From positions 1-34,641 of the forward strand of contig DATKQM010000021.1 of NCBI GenBank assembly GCA_035532735.1: a stretch of DNA of 34,641 bases, in the 5' to 3' direction. Position numbers and translations under genes: made by a program. The notes beneath the pieces are model-generated. The model did no database searches. It worked only from the letters and a program-made list of their open reading frames with translations, and was not told where the DNA came from. Source of the stretch: Chersky-840 sp035532735. Lineage in GTDB: Bacteria > Actinomycetota > Acidimicrobiia > Acidimicrobiales > UBA8190. Shown one piece after another: positions 16,102 to 24,577 of this stretch. How positions within the stretch are numbered: position 1 is the stretch's first letter; each line of letters starts with the position of its first letter.

Positions 16102-17436
16102 ATGGTCGACGTCGCGCCGGTCCCCGCGCCTGAAGCCGTCGACGATGTTCGCGCCGAGACGACCGACCACCCCCGGGCGCGCCGGTGGTGGTCTCGTCAC
16201 GGCAGACCCACGCACCAGCCGGCTGCCGCCCGGCCCCGGCACTTTCCCTGCTTCGACGGCCTACGCGCCATCGCCGCGGTGCTCATCGTCGTTGTGCACA
16301 CCTCGTTCGCCTCGGGGTTCACGGTCCGGTCGTGGGTGGGCATCTATACGGCCCGGCTCGAGATCGGGGTATCGGTGTTCTTCTTGATCTCGGGCTTTCT
16401 GCTGTACCGGCCGTTCGCGGCATCGCACTTCGCCGGGGGCGCGGCGCCGTCGATCGGGAAGTTCTGGGTGCGCCGATTCCTGCGAATCATGCCGGCGTAT
16501 TGGCTGGCGTTTCTCGTCACGAACTATGGCATGCACATCGACCGGAAGGTGCATCCCGGTTGGCATTCGTTGTTGATCTACCTCGGCCTCCTTCAGGTCT
16601 ACTTTCCCTCACACGCGCTGACCGGAATCACCCAGGCGTGGTCCTTGTGCACCGAGATCGCGTTCTATCTGTTCCTGCCTCTCTACGCCATGATCGTGAC
16701 TCGACGTCGCCGCTCCGATCACCAGCAACTGATCCGCGAGCTGGTGGCCTTGTCGGGGCTCTTCGCGACGGGACTGGGCCTTCGTTTCTGGCTGCTGCAC
16801 CTGCACTCGCCTCTGGCCTACGTCATGCTCGAGTGGCTCCCGGCCTGCTTCGACCTGTTCGCTTTGGGGATGTTGCTGGCCGTCTCGAGCAGTTGGTTGG
16901 CCCATCGCCGAGCCACGCCGCGCTGGTTGTGGCACCCCGTCATGCCGTGGGTCAGTTGGTTGGTGGCGTTGGGCTTGCTCTGGGTGGTGTCGCACCTCGG
17001 GGTGTCGCGGTCCCCCCTCGAGCACAACACCCCGGGCCGGGGGATGGCTATGGAGCTGCTGTACGGCCTGTTCGCATTCTTCCTCCTCGTGCCCGCGGTC
17101 TTCGGCCCCCAGCAGCGTGGGGTGATCCGGGGCGTCTTGCGCTGGAAGCCGGTGGCGGCGCTCGGGGTCGTCTCCTACGGGGTCTACCTGTGGCACCAGG
17201 CCTGGGTCGACGAGTACCTGCGGTGGACCGGAGCGCTGTTTCGCGTGCCGCTGCCCGAGCTCTTCGGTGTCGTGGTCGGCCTGGCCGTGGCGACGGCTGC
17301 GGCCAGCTACGTGTTCGTCGAGCGCCCCATCCTCGGGCTCAAGGACCGTCTCGGGTGGTGGAGCAGCCGGCCCCACATGGCATCGAGTTGCACCGCGGCC
17401 AGGAGCACGAGGGCGACCTCGAAGGCGGTGCGGTAG
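16102..17436 (+). CDS. Acyltransferase 3 (OafA/NodX-like) membrane protein
   Basis: A 444-aa member of the acyltransferase 3 family, which moves acetyl or other acyl groups from acyl-CoA across the membrane onto surface sugars or lipids. About 40 cytoplasmic residues precede the hallmark FDGLRAIAAVLIVVVHTSF with the catalytic His. RLEIGVSVFFLISGFLLYRPF, WVRRFLRIMPAYW and QAWSLCTEIAFYLFLPL follow, all typical of the family, and there are about ten helices in total. The likely substrate is the polymer made by the neighbouring AftD-like enzyme, an inference from adjacency. The family core ends near VERPILGLKDRLG. The last 30 or so residues are encoded in the 130-bp overlap with the convergent glycosyltransferase gene and look unconstrained. 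Confidence 0.9.
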   Translation: MVDVAPVPAPEAVDDVRAETTDHPRARRWWSRHGRPTHQPAAARPRHFPCFDGLRAIAAVLIVVVHTSFASGFTVRSWVGIYTARLEIGVSVFFLISGFLLYRPFAASHFAGGAAPSIGKFWVRRFLRIMPAYWLAFLVTNYGMHIDRKVHPGWHSLLIYLGLLQVYFPSHALTGITQAWSLCTEIAFYLFLPLYAMIVTRRRRSDHQQLIRELVALSGLFATGLGLRFWLLHLHSPLAYVMLEWLPACFDLFALGMLLAVSSSWLAHRRATPRWLWHPVMPWVSWLVALGLLWVVSHLGVSRSPLEHNTPGRGMAMELLYGLFAFFLLVPAVFGPQQRGVIRGVLRWKPVAALGVVSYGVYLWHQAWVDEYLRWTGALFRVPLPELFGVVVGLAVATAAASYVFVERPILGLKDRLGWWSSRPHMASSCTAARSTRATSKAVR

Positions 17437-18734
17437 CGGGTCTGGCCGAAGCTGACGAGGACCGTTGCCACCACGTCGATCCCCACGGCGACCAGAGGGA
17501 AGACCGGCACGCGCCGGCGCCGCAGGCGCAGCGTGCCGCCGAGAGCCAGAGCGGCGAGTATGTAGTACATCCCGAGCCCCACCAGTGCCCAGCGGTATGG
17601 CCGTGTCTCGACGTAGGAGTCGAGAGATACCTGGGCCAGCGGGTGAAAGGCGCCGAAGGCCCGTCCGAGGCGGGCCAGCTCGACGCGCAGGAGGCGGTCC
17701 TCGTGTGTGCGGATGTAATGCAGGGCATAGGACTGCGCCTGGGCAGACTGCACGGACCTGTCGGCGTGCTTGTCGATGGGGGCTCGCCGCGCGCAGGTCA
17801 CTGACCAGTACCCCTCGAACTCACCGGACCATGTCTGGTCACAATTGGCCGACGCCAGGGTGATCCCGAGTCCGGAGCTGATGAACACGGGCTTCTCGAA
17901 GCGGCTCATGTTGTAGCCGACCCAGGGGGCGATGACGGTGAGCGCCGCCAGGGTGCCGAGCCCCGCACAGGCCACGCGTGTGCGCCACGACACCCGGGCC
18001 ATCAAGGTCAACGGGAGCAGGATCAGCGGGATCAGCAGGGCCAGCTCGTCACGGCCCAGTGCCGCCACCCCCATGACGGCCCCCAGCCCGAGCGCGCCCC
18101 GCACGCTGGGCCGCTTCCAGAAGCGGTACGTGCACAGCAAGACCACCGCCACCAGGAGCGGCGTGAGAGTCTCCGACAGAGCCAGCTCGTCGCTCATCCA
18201 GATGTTGGGGTAGACCGCCACCAAGAAGGCGGCGATGAGCCCGGCCCGGCGCCCCGCCATCTGGCGTCCGGTCAACCCACACACGGTGGCCGCGGCAGCG
18301 CCGATCACACAGCACCACACTCGCTGCGCGAAAAAGGTCTTGACCCCGACCGCGGCGGCGGCCGCCAGCACGAAGACGAACAGCGGTGGCCAGTCGGCGC
18401 TCTGGATGACCTGGGGAGGATGGCGGTAATAAAGGAAGGGGTCGATGAATCCATGCCCCGACGCCAAGAGGTTGGCCTCGTAGTGGAAGTAGTACGCGTC
18501 TCCCCCCGCTTTGCGGTCGGGCCGACCGAGGACGGTGGCCAAGCGGATCCCGAACGCCATGATGCTGATGGCGACGAGCCACACCCACCACGCTCGATCG
18601 CGGCTCGGCGCGGGCTCCTCAGCTGCCTCTGCGGGTGCGGGGGGCGCAGGTGCGAGGGGCGAGGGCTCCTCGAGGCGCGCCCAGGGGCTCACGGACCAGG
18701 GTCTCGGCGACGCAGCACGAGGAGAAGGTTCCAT
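17307..18734 (-). CDS. GT39-like (ArnT/PMT) membrane glycosyltransferase
   Basis: A 475-aa polytopic GT-C glycosyltransferase using polyprenyl-phosphate sugar. A Pro/Ala/Glu-rich cytoplasmic N-terminus (residues 1-46) is followed by a first helix WWVWLVAISIMAFGIRLATV. A periplasmic loop GGDAYYFHYEANLLASGHG has the acidic residue expected at the catalytic site, and ADWPPLFVFVLA leads into further helices (about 9-11 in all). PNIWMSDELALSETLTPLL is the usual GT39 segment. Acceptor and sugar are unknown; the locus suggests a wall or capsule glycan. It overlaps the end of the methyltransferase gene by 46 nt on the same strand, so the two form an operon. Its 3' end overlaps the convergent acyltransferase gene. 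Confidence 0.85.
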   Translation of the reverse strand: MEPSPRAASPRPWSVSPWARLEEPSPLAPAPPAPAEAAEEPAPSRDRAWWVWLVAISIMAFGIRLATVLGRPDRKAGGDAYYFHYEANLLASGHGFIDPFLYYRHPPQVIQSADWPPLFVFVLAAAAAVGVKTFFAQRVWCCVIGAAAATVCGLTGRQMAGRRAGLIAAFLVAVYPNIWMSDELALSETLTPLLVAVVLLCTYRFWKRPSVRGALGLGAVMGVAALGRDELALLIPLILLPLTLMARVSWRTRVACAGLGTLAALTVIAPWVGYNMSRFEKPVFISSGLGITLASANCDQTWSGEFEGYWSVTCARRAPIDKHADRSVQSAQAQSYALHYIRTHEDRLLRVELARLGRAFGAFHPLAQVSLDSYVETRPYRWALVGLGMYYILAALALGGTLRLRRRRVPVFPLVAVGIDVVATVLVSFGQTRYRTAFEVALVLLAAVQLDAMWGRLLHHPRRSLSPRMGRSTNT

Positions 18735-19579
18735 GTCGCCACCTCACGCACGATGGGCACGTGGGTGATCCAGCGCATCCAGTCGGGGTGGTACCGGGGC
18801 AGCGCGTCGACCACGTCGATGCCCGGATGCGAGCGGACAAGGCGCAGCATCCCTCCCACATGGCAGGCGAAGAGCGACGATCCGTACAGGTTGCTGGGAG
18901 GCTGGCCGCGACGCTTCTCGTAATGGCGAGCGGCGCGATGGCCGCCGAGAAAGTGCCAGGGCGCCGTTTCGTGGCCGCCCCAGAACGAGTACCACGCCGT
19001 GAACGACACGTAGAGAAGGCCCCCGGGACGGGTCACCCGGATCATCTCGTCGATGAATTGATCCGGGGCCGGCACATGCTCGAGCACGTTGGAGGAGAAC
19101 GTCACGTCGGCGACGCCGTCGGGGATGGGCAGGCGGTGACCGTCGCCGGCCACGGTCTTGCCCAGGGCGAGTCGTCCTGGCTCGATGTGCCACCGATGCA
19201 GCTCACGAGCGGCTGTCTCCGCCGAGGAGCTGTCGGTCCCCGCGGCGGGCATGACCGACGACGAGATGAGCTCCTCGTCGGCTCCGGCTTGGGGCTCGAC
19301 CAGGACACATCGGGCCCCGGCCCTGGTCAATGCCTCGGTGAAGTAGCCCGGACCACCGCCCACGTCGACCACGAGCTTCCCGGCGAGCGGAACGTAGCGC
19401 GACAGCTGGGCGATCGAGTCCGCCGCCTGGAATCGGTAGAAATGCTGCGGTTCGGTTCGGTAGAAACGGTCGAAATCGGTCTGTCCGCCGCGAAAGGCGC
19501 GGAACAAGCTGAGTGTGCGGCGCAGCCCCCATTCGTAAGGGCCGACCAGCGACGTGACCGATTCACCGGATGTGACCAT
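18689..19579 (-). CDS. Class I SAM-dependent methyltransferase
   Basis: The 296-aa product has a Methyltransf_11-type domain. Motif I is LVVDVGGGPGYFTEAL (about residues 69-84), the acidic motif II is VLVEP, and VADVTFSSNVLEHVPAPDQF with IRVTRPGGLLYVSF are motifs IV and VI. The C-terminal part has FTAWYSFWGGHETAPWHFLG and an Arg-rich region, common in methyltransferases beside glycan genes. The likely substrate is a sugar or lipid intermediate, an inference from the overlapping glycosyltransferase gene. The ATG at 19579 is chosen because it is 8 nt after a TACCAT -10 box; an upstream ATG at 19711 would add 44 residues unlike the family. Confidence 0.87.
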   Translation of the reverse strand: MVTSGESVTSLVGPYEWGLRRTLSLFRAFRGGQTDFDRFYRTEPQHFYRFQAADSIAQLSRYVPLAGKLVVDVGGGPGYFTEALTRAGARCVLVEPQAGADEELISSSVMPAAGTDSSSAETAARELHRWHIEPGRLALGKTVAGDGHRLPIPDGVADVTFSSNVLEHVPAPDQFIDEMIRVTRPGGLLYVSFTAWYSFWGGHETAPWHFLGGHRAARHYEKRRGQPPSNLYGSSLFACHVGGMLRLVRSHPGIDVVDALPRYHPDWMRWITHVPIVREVATWNLLLVLRRRDPGP

Positions 19580-19587
19580 GCCGGCAT

Positions 19588-19593
19588 ATGGTA
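19588..19593 (-). promoter_or_regulatory. Leaderless -10 box of the methyltransferase-GT39 operon
   Basis: TACCAT (19593-19588 on the minus strand) is followed by 8 nt and the ATG at 19579. A weak -35 candidate (TCAGAA) lies about 18 nt upstream. The spacing matches the other leaderless promoters here. Confidence 0.45.
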
Positions 19594-19718
19594 ACCGCCC
19601 ACCCTGCTCCGTTCTGACATGCTTGGGTGAGCAAAGTTCCTGGTCACGGGGGACAGACGCAGTCTCGGTGCCGTGATCGGACACCGCTCGGGGGGCGTGG
19701 ATCGTTCTCATCGGGGGC

Positions 19719-22190
19719 TCACGCGGTGACCGTTTCGGGCGCGGTTCTTCGCGACAGGATCCGCCAGGCCACCAGGGCGATCAGATAGGCCACGAGCCCC
19801 AGGCCCAGGACAACGTGGAACCCGTAGATCATCGACAACAGCGTCGCCAGAACTGCTCCGACCACGGAGGAGAAGCCGTTCACCGCCCAGCCCCACGCCA
19901 CGTACTGGCGCGGTGCGTCGCTCATGGCGGAGACGGCTCGCACCCCGAGTGGCATGAACATGCCCAGACACAGCCCGAGTGGAGCCAAGAGCCCGAAGGC
20001 GATCGGCACCCGAGCCACCATCGGTAGCCCCAGCAGCGCATCGGTCACGGGCGTCAAGCCCAGCACATAGAACACCGTGAGCACGGTGATGGCCAGGAGG
20101 AGGAGCGGAACAGCGCGCCGGGGGCTGCCCAGGCGTTGACTGAGCAGAGCCCCGACGCCGGTGAAGACGAGGATCGACATCAAGGTGACGGTCAGCGCGT
20201 ACGTCGGGTACCCGAGGAAGAGATTGAGCAGTTGCATGAGCGTGACCTCGAAGAACATGAATCCGAACCCGATGGAGGCGAAGAACAGCGCCGAGCTCCA
20301 CTTGCGTGGCATGCGCCGCCACGTCGAGCGGATAGCCACGAAGGGAAGCAGCAGGAACACCGCGGAGATCACCACGGCCAGGGCGAAGAGGAGGATGAGG
20401 ACGCGCTCGCCCACCTGGTACTCGCGATCCTGGCTGATGATGGGGTGGAAGTAATCCCCCAGCACGGTTCCGAAACGGGCGAAGTGCCAGAAGTAGGGGT
20501 CGTTGTCGGTGGTGGGCACCACGTTGTACCGGTACGAGGCGTAGAACGAGTGGAGCTGGGCGGCCGTACTCGAGACCACCGTGGCGACGGGGCTGGCCGG
20601 GATGCGGTGTCCGGGGGCGTATTGCAGGGTCGTGCCCGGCACCGCCGACAACGACGAGACGAAGCGGCTGACCTCGGCCGCGGTGAACGGGGCCCGTTTC
20701 ACCAGGATCGTCGACAAGGTGAAGGACCCGAAGAACCGTGCCGGCGAGCTCGCCACGAGGATGTGATCCTTCGGATCGTCGACCCCGAGCTCCGCCAGCG
20801 CCTGGCGGGCGGTCGCCACGAACCGGGTGGTGCGATACGGAGCGTCCTTGTAGTCGATCTCACCGAACTGGGCTACGAACATGCCGTCGGGAGTCAGGTG
20901 TTTGAGGCTGTCGACGATGGCGTTCGTCGTGTAGAGGTAGCTCTCGGACAACACGAAGGCGCTGGCGGTGGCGGCGTCGGTGGCGGCGTAGCTATCGGGG
21001 GCGGGATACCAGATGAGGTTGTACCGCTGATGGCTTCGGGCCATGAACGACCTGCCGTCGGCGTTGAGGTAGTTGACCGCAGGATCCTGCGCGAGGTGGC
21101 CGTCGAACGCGGCGAACGTCGTCTTCACCAGCGAGTAGGTGACGGGGTTGAGCTCCACGGCGTCGATGTGCTTGGCCCCGAACCACAACGACGCGAGGAC
21201 CTCATGGCCTCCGGCGGCGCCGATGATGGCTTCTTGGCGCGGGGGTGTCTTCGTGACGGCGAAGGGGATGACCCGGGGATCGGCCCCGAAGTCGTAGTGG
21301 GCGAGAGACGACACCTTGCCGTTCCACCGGTAGATGGCGGAGCCGATGATCCCGTCGTGGTAGAGCGCTCGCACGTCCGGCCCCGCCGGCACGGCATCGA
21401 CGCGGAAGATCGAGCTCCACGCCGAGTAGATCGGCTTGTCGGTTGTGAAGCTGACCTTGGTCGTGTCGAGACGCTGCGCAGGCAGCAGACCGGGGTCCAC
21501 GGTCAACACGACGGTGGCGGCGATCACGACGAGCAACAGAGGCAGCACGATCGGTCGGGTACGACCCAGGACGATCGCCGCGGCCAGGAACATGACGGTG
21601 GCCGCCAGCATGATGGCGGCGGGAGGGCCGATCGTGCCCGTGAGATCGATCACCAACGCGCAGGCGAGCCCCGCACCCACCAGGTCGGCGAAATAGAGAC
21701 TGCCCACTCCTTCGGGACGGCGGCCGAAGAGCGTGGCGATGATGATGCCGGGCGCGACGAACGGTACGAAAATGAACAGGCAGATGGCGAGGAGCTCACC
21801 CATGCTCTTCGCCGATCCCGACGTGCCGTAGTCCCAGATGGACAAGGAATCGAGTGATGTGTAGGCGACGACCACGTAGCTGATCACGACGCTGGCTCCT
21901 CCGAGGAGGAAGCACCACAGCAGCACGGTGTCGGTTCGGGCTTGGCGCAGTCGGCGAGACACCGCCACCACGACGCCGCCGGTCCCGATGCCGAGCAGGG
22001 CCAGACCGATGATGAGGTAGGTGTAGTAGTAGAACAACTTGAAGGAGATGACCCGCGTGTAACAAATCTCGATGAGCAGGGCGGCGAAGCTCACGAGCAG
22101 GATCTCGGCGTGATATCCCTGACGGCGCCCCCGGGCGTGGCCGGGCCCCGCGACGACACGCGTGGTCGGCCGTGTCTGGAGCGTGGTCAC
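19719..22190 (-). CDS. Membrane-embedded spermidine-synthase-like protein
   Basis: An 823-aa protein in three parts: an N-terminal membrane domain of six or so helices (begins YHAEILLVSFAALLIEICYTR), a central soluble domain, and a C-terminal domain of about seven helices. The central domain has the spermidine synthase/SpeE fold signature AIIGAAGGHEVLASLWFGAK with HIDAVELNPVT, where the glycine loop and Glu bind the nucleoside. The canonical SpeE catalytic Asp region is not convincingly recognisable, so polyamine synthesis should not be assumed. Fused MFS/spermidine synthase-like proteins are common in bacteria and mostly uncharacterised. The GTG at 22190 is preferred because it lies downstream of the hairpin at 22231-22257, 7 nt after TAGACA. 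A GTG at 22235 lies inside the hairpin. Confidence 0.82.
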   Translation of the reverse strand: MTTLQTRPTTRVVAGPGHARGRRQGYHAEILLVSFAALLIEICYTRVISFKLFYYYTYLIIGLALLGIGTGGVVVAVSRRLRQARTDTVLLWCFLLGGASVVISYVVVAYTSLDSLSIWDYGTSGSAKSMGELLAICLFIFVPFVAPGIIIATLFGRRPEGVGSLYFADLVGAGLACALVIDLTGTIGPPAAIMLAATVMFLAAAIVLGRTRPIVLPLLLVVIAATVVLTVDPGLLPAQRLDTTKVSFTTDKPIYSAWSSIFRVDAVPAGPDVRALYHDGIIGSAIYRWNGKVSSLAHYDFGADPRVIPFAVTKTPPRQEAIIGAAGGHEVLASLWFGAKHIDAVELNPVTYSLVKTTFAAFDGHLAQDPAVNYLNADGRSFMARSHQRYNLIWYPAPDSYAATDAATASAFVLSESYLYTTNAIVDSLKHLTPDGMFVAQFGEIDYKDAPYRTTRFVATARQALAELGVDDPKDHILVASSPARFFGSFTLSTILVKRAPFTAAEVSRFVSSLSAVPGTTLQYAPGHRIPASPVATVVSSTAAQLHSFYASYRYNVVPTTDNDPYFWHFARFGTVLGDYFHPIISQDREYQVGERVLILLFALAVVISAVFLLLPFVAIRSTWRRMPRKWSSALFFASIGFGFMFFEVTLMQLLNLFLGYPTYALTVTLMSILVFTGVGALLSQRLGSPRRAVPLLLLAITVLTVFYVLGLTPVTDALLGLPMVARVPIAFGLLAPLGLCLGMFMPLGVRAVSAMSDAPRQYVAWGWAVNGFSSVVGAVLATLLSMIYGFHVVLGLGLVAYLIALVAWRILSRRTAPETVTA

Positions 22191-22230
22191 GGCGGTCTGT
22201 CTACCACGCTCCCACGCAGGATCGAGGTCT

Positions 22231-22257
22231 TGCACAGCGTCATTGCGACGCTGTGCA
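22231..22257 (-). terminator. Perfect 11-bp hairpin between phosphatase and SpeE-like genes
   Basis: TGCACAGCGTC (22231-22241) and GACGCTGTGCA (22247-22257) are an exact inverted repeat with a 5-nt loop. It starts 26 nt after the stop of the histidine phosphatase gene, as expected of a terminator, although no U-tract follows. If the SpeE-like protein began at GTG 22235 its start codon would be buried in this stem. Confidence 0.6.
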
Positions 22258-22282
22258 CCTGCGCTCGTTCATGGTGCCACCA

Positions 22283-22750
22283 TCATCGGCCGGGCGTGAC
22301 ATAGCGCGCCGTGGCCACCTTGCCCTTGTGAAAATCGAGGACCCAGACACAGCCCTTCAGACCAGGTGGTCGACGGCTCAAACCGACGCCGTCCTCCCGC
22401 GCCAGCACAGCCAGGACGTCGCCGATCACTTCGCCGTGGGTACAGAGGACGATCCGGCTCGGTGATTCCGAGGCCGACAGGACCCGGAGGAGCTCGACCG
22501 CCTGTGATCCGGCGTTCGGTTCGAGGCGGCCGTCCTCATCGACGACGAGACCGGTCTTGAGAGCGACGGGTTCCATGGTCTCGAGGCAACGCACGTACGG
22601 GCTCGAGACCAGGTGGGTCGGTTGCATGGGGCCGATGACCCCGACGAGGTGCTTGGCTTGCCGTCGACCCCGGGCGTCGAGAGGCCGCAGCCGGTCGTCG
22701 CCGGCCCAACCTTCCTTTGTCCCGGCGTGACCGTGACGTACGAGCATCAT
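22283..22750 (-). CDS. Histidine phosphatase (SixA-like, phosphoglycerate mutase superfamily)
   Basis: A short 155-aa histidine phosphatase, the length of SixA rather than of phosphoglycerate mutase. The catalytic RHG motif is at the N-terminus (MMLVRHGHAG), followed by DDRLRPLDARGRRQAKHLV, HLVSSPYVRCLETMEP and the second catalytic His in RIVLCTHGEVIGDVL. Possible substrates include protein phosphohistidine or small phosphate esters; none is indicated. Three in-frame starts lie close together (GTG 22756, ATG 22750, ATG 22747); 22750 is a compromise. No TAnnnT box is at leaderless distance. It is divergent from the small plus-strand gene. A strong hairpin follows, so it is probably transcribed alone. 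Confidence 0.9.
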   Translation of the reverse strand: MMLVRHGHAGTKEGWAGDDRLRPLDARGRRQAKHLVGVIGPMQPTHLVSSPYVRCLETMEPVALKTGLVVDEDGRLEPNAGSQAVELLRVLSASESPSRIVLCTHGEVIGDVLAVLAREDGVGLSRRPPGLKGCVWVLDFHKGKVATARYVTPGR

Positions 22751-22883
22751 CTGCACAGTGCAACATGATGCCCGTTGTGCGGTGCAGGCGTCGTGGCCTT
22801 GGCCTCGGGAGGGCGGGTTGATCGCAACGATGGCTCTCCGAGCTCGGGCACCGACGCCCGAGAGCCCTCGGATAACCTCGGGG

Positions 22884-23300
22884 ATGCCGAGTCCAGGAGG
22901 TGGCAGCCCGTTGTCGTGGGAGCCGATCGCGATCACGAGCAAGAATGCGGTCGACGTCGAAGGCGACGAGGTGCGTGTGGTGTGGTCGCTCAACCGCCGT
23001 CCGACCAGTGACTGGGCACGCGAGTTCCGCAACGCGGCGGTGCAACGAAGCGGGTCGCCGGACTTCCTGGGCATGCCTTCGCCCGACATCCGCAGCGGAG
23101 GCACTGTGCACTGGACGGTGCCGGCCGCGGATCTGCGGGGTGCGGTGGAGTACCTCAGGGCCTGTGTCGAAGCGGCAAATGAGGGATACCGCCAGCTCCT
23201 GGTGCGGCGCGAGGAGGAGCGTCGGCGTCGTGACGAGGAGGAGCGGGCCAAAGCCGCCCGCCTCCAGGCTGCCCAGCAGGCCCTCAACGCCTTGGATTGA
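22884..23300 (+). CDS. Hypothetical protein with charged C-terminal coiled coil, 138 aa
   Basis: I recognise no family. The first 90 residues look like a small globular domain (SWEPIAITSKNAVDVEGDEVR, VVWSLNRRPTSDWAREFRN) with alternating strands, and include GGTVHWTVPAADLRGAVEYL. The last 45 or so residues form a highly charged Arg/Glu helix (VRREEERRRRDEEERAK) ending AAQQALNALD, likely a coiled coil. The ATG at 22884 is chosen because TAACCT stands 5 nt before it, like other leaderless starts here. A longer reading from 22758 would overlap the divergent phosphatase promoter and lacks family-like sequence. It stands alone between the phosphatase and diguanylate cyclase genes. Confidence 0.65.
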   Translation: MPSPGGGSPLSWEPIAITSKNAVDVEGDEVRVVWSLNRRPTSDWAREFRNAAVQRSGSPDFLGMPSPDIRSGGTVHWTVPAADLRGAVEYLRACVEAANEGYRQLLVRREEERRRRDEEERAKAARLQAAQQALNALD

Positions 23301-23599
23301 GGTCCGTCGGGACGCCCGGCGCGAGCTCCGGCGAGACACCGCCTGACAGACGCCCCCGTTCCCAGATCGACACGTTGGTCCCCCATCCCATGGGCGGGCG
23401 GCGACCTCCAGGTCGAATCGATGGTTCCGGGCAGGCCCAGGTGTTCCCCTGCCGGCCCCACCCCACCCCGTCTCGATCTGAGGGCTGATCCCGGCGATCC
23501 GACGCTCCGTGGCTGAGCAAGCCGAAATTGGATCAGGGTTGTGACTAAATTGGGCGGACAGTGGGCACAGTGACGCACAATCAGTGACTTACGGGGGAC
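23301..23599. other. Intergenic region with candidate promoter and 8-codon leader ORF
   Basis: About 300 bp without a recognisable gene. The last 60 bp are less GC-rich. TAAATT (23546-23551) could be a -10 box; 9 nt later GTG at 23561 opens an 8-codon ORF (MGTVTHNQ) that ends at 23587. This mini-ORF is in the same frame as the diguanylate cyclase, whose TTG start is 12 nt after its stop. Whether it is translated is unknown. The first 200 bp show no structure I can name. Confidence 0.35.
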
Positions 23600-24577
23600 T
23601 TGGAGTGGCATGTCGACCCCCCACCCGGCGGACAGCCGTCGAGAGGTGGGCCGAGAGCGTCTGCGTCACTTCGCCTGAAACACGGCCTGAGAGGGCAATT
23701 GGCAACCGACGAAGGCGAGCTACGGGGCGACAACCAGGGCAATGATCTCCGACAGGAGGTCAGGGAGCTTCGCGACCGCCTGACCAATGTCGAGGGCCAC
23801 TTTCGAGGTGTGGTCGACAACAGCACCGACGGGGTCGTCGTGGTCAATCGTGACGGCGTCGTCGTCTTCGCCAACACCGCAGCCGCGCTGATGCTCGGGA
23901 GCACCCGCTCGCGGTTGGTCGGAAAGCCGGCCAGCTTCCCCGTGGTCTCGACGACCTCGCGCCGTCCTGACCAGGAGGTCATCCTGGCCGACATGCGCGT
24001 CCTGTCGACCGACTGGGACGACGAGCCTGCGGTTCTGGCGCTGATGCGCGACATCACGGAGCGTTCGATGGCGGACGCGGAGATGGCCTACCGGGCGACC
24101 CATGACCCGGTCACCGGACTCCCCAATCGCTACCTTTTCGACGACCGGCTGAAGCAGGCGCTGGCGAGAGACCGTCGTGAGCCCAAGACGCTCGGGGTCC
24201 TCTTCTGCGACGTCGACGGGTTGAAGGGGATCAACGACCGCCTCGGCCACGCCGTCGGAGACCAGGTCCTCATGGAGACCGCTCGACGCATCGAGGCCGT
24301 CATCCGTCCCGCGGACACCGCGGCACATCTCGGTGGGGACGAGTTCGTGGTCCTGTGCGAGACCATCGACGAAGACATCGCCACCGCCGTGGCCAGTCGG
24401 GTCGAGACGGCCTTCGATGTCCCGATGACCGTCGACGGGATCGAGCTGAGCGTAGGGGTGAGCGTCGGCCTCGCCATGACGAATGACCCCGACGTGATCC
24501 CCGCCGACCTCGTCGCTGAGGCTGACCATGCCATGTACAGCGTCAAGCAACGTCGCCGGCGGCAATCGGCGCGGTAG
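23600..24577 (+). CDS. PAS-GGDEF diguanylate cyclase
   Basis: A 325-aa soluble diguanylate cyclase that should make c-di-GMP from two GTP. Residues about 45-65 form a short coiled coil (LRQEVRELRDRLTNVEGH). A PAS domain follows (about 67-165, GVVDNSTDGVVVVNRDGVVVF), ending in the typical MRDITERSMADAEM linker. The GGDEF domain begins at ATHDPVTGLPNRYLFDDRL. The active-site GGDEF is intact at residues 245-249, and an RPAD inhibitory-site motif sits exactly five residues before it, so product inhibition is expected. No EAL domain or membrane segment is present. The start is uncertain: TTG at 23600 is used, and TTG at 23699 is an alternative. Its end overlaps the convergent YfhO-like gene by 35 bp. 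Confidence 0.92.
   Translation: MEWHVDPPPGGQPSRGGPRASASLRLKHGLRGQLATDEGELRGDNQGNDLRQEVRELRDRLTNVEGHFRGVVDNSTDGVVVVNRDGVVVFANTAAALMLGSTRSRLVGKPASFPVVSTTSRRPDQEVILADMRVLSTDWDDEPAVLALMRDITERSMADAEMAYRATHDPVTGLPNRYLFDDRLKQALARDRREPKTLGVLFCDVDGLKGINDRLGHAVGDQVLMETARRIEAVIRPADTAAHLGGDEFVVLCETIDEDIATAVASRVETAFDVPMTVDGIELSVGVSVGLAMTNDPDVIPADLVAEADHAMYSVKQRRRRQSAR

Noticed and set aside
20136..21857. Plus-strand ORF of 573 codons
   Set aside because: Antisense to the SpeE-like membrane protein; composition (Arg, Glu, Gly, His) is that of reversed transmembrane codons.
22758..22883. Longer start for the small coiled-coil protein
   Set aside because: It would overlap the divergent phosphatase start region, and the added residues are Pro/Arg-rich; the ATG at 22884 has a -10 box just upstream.
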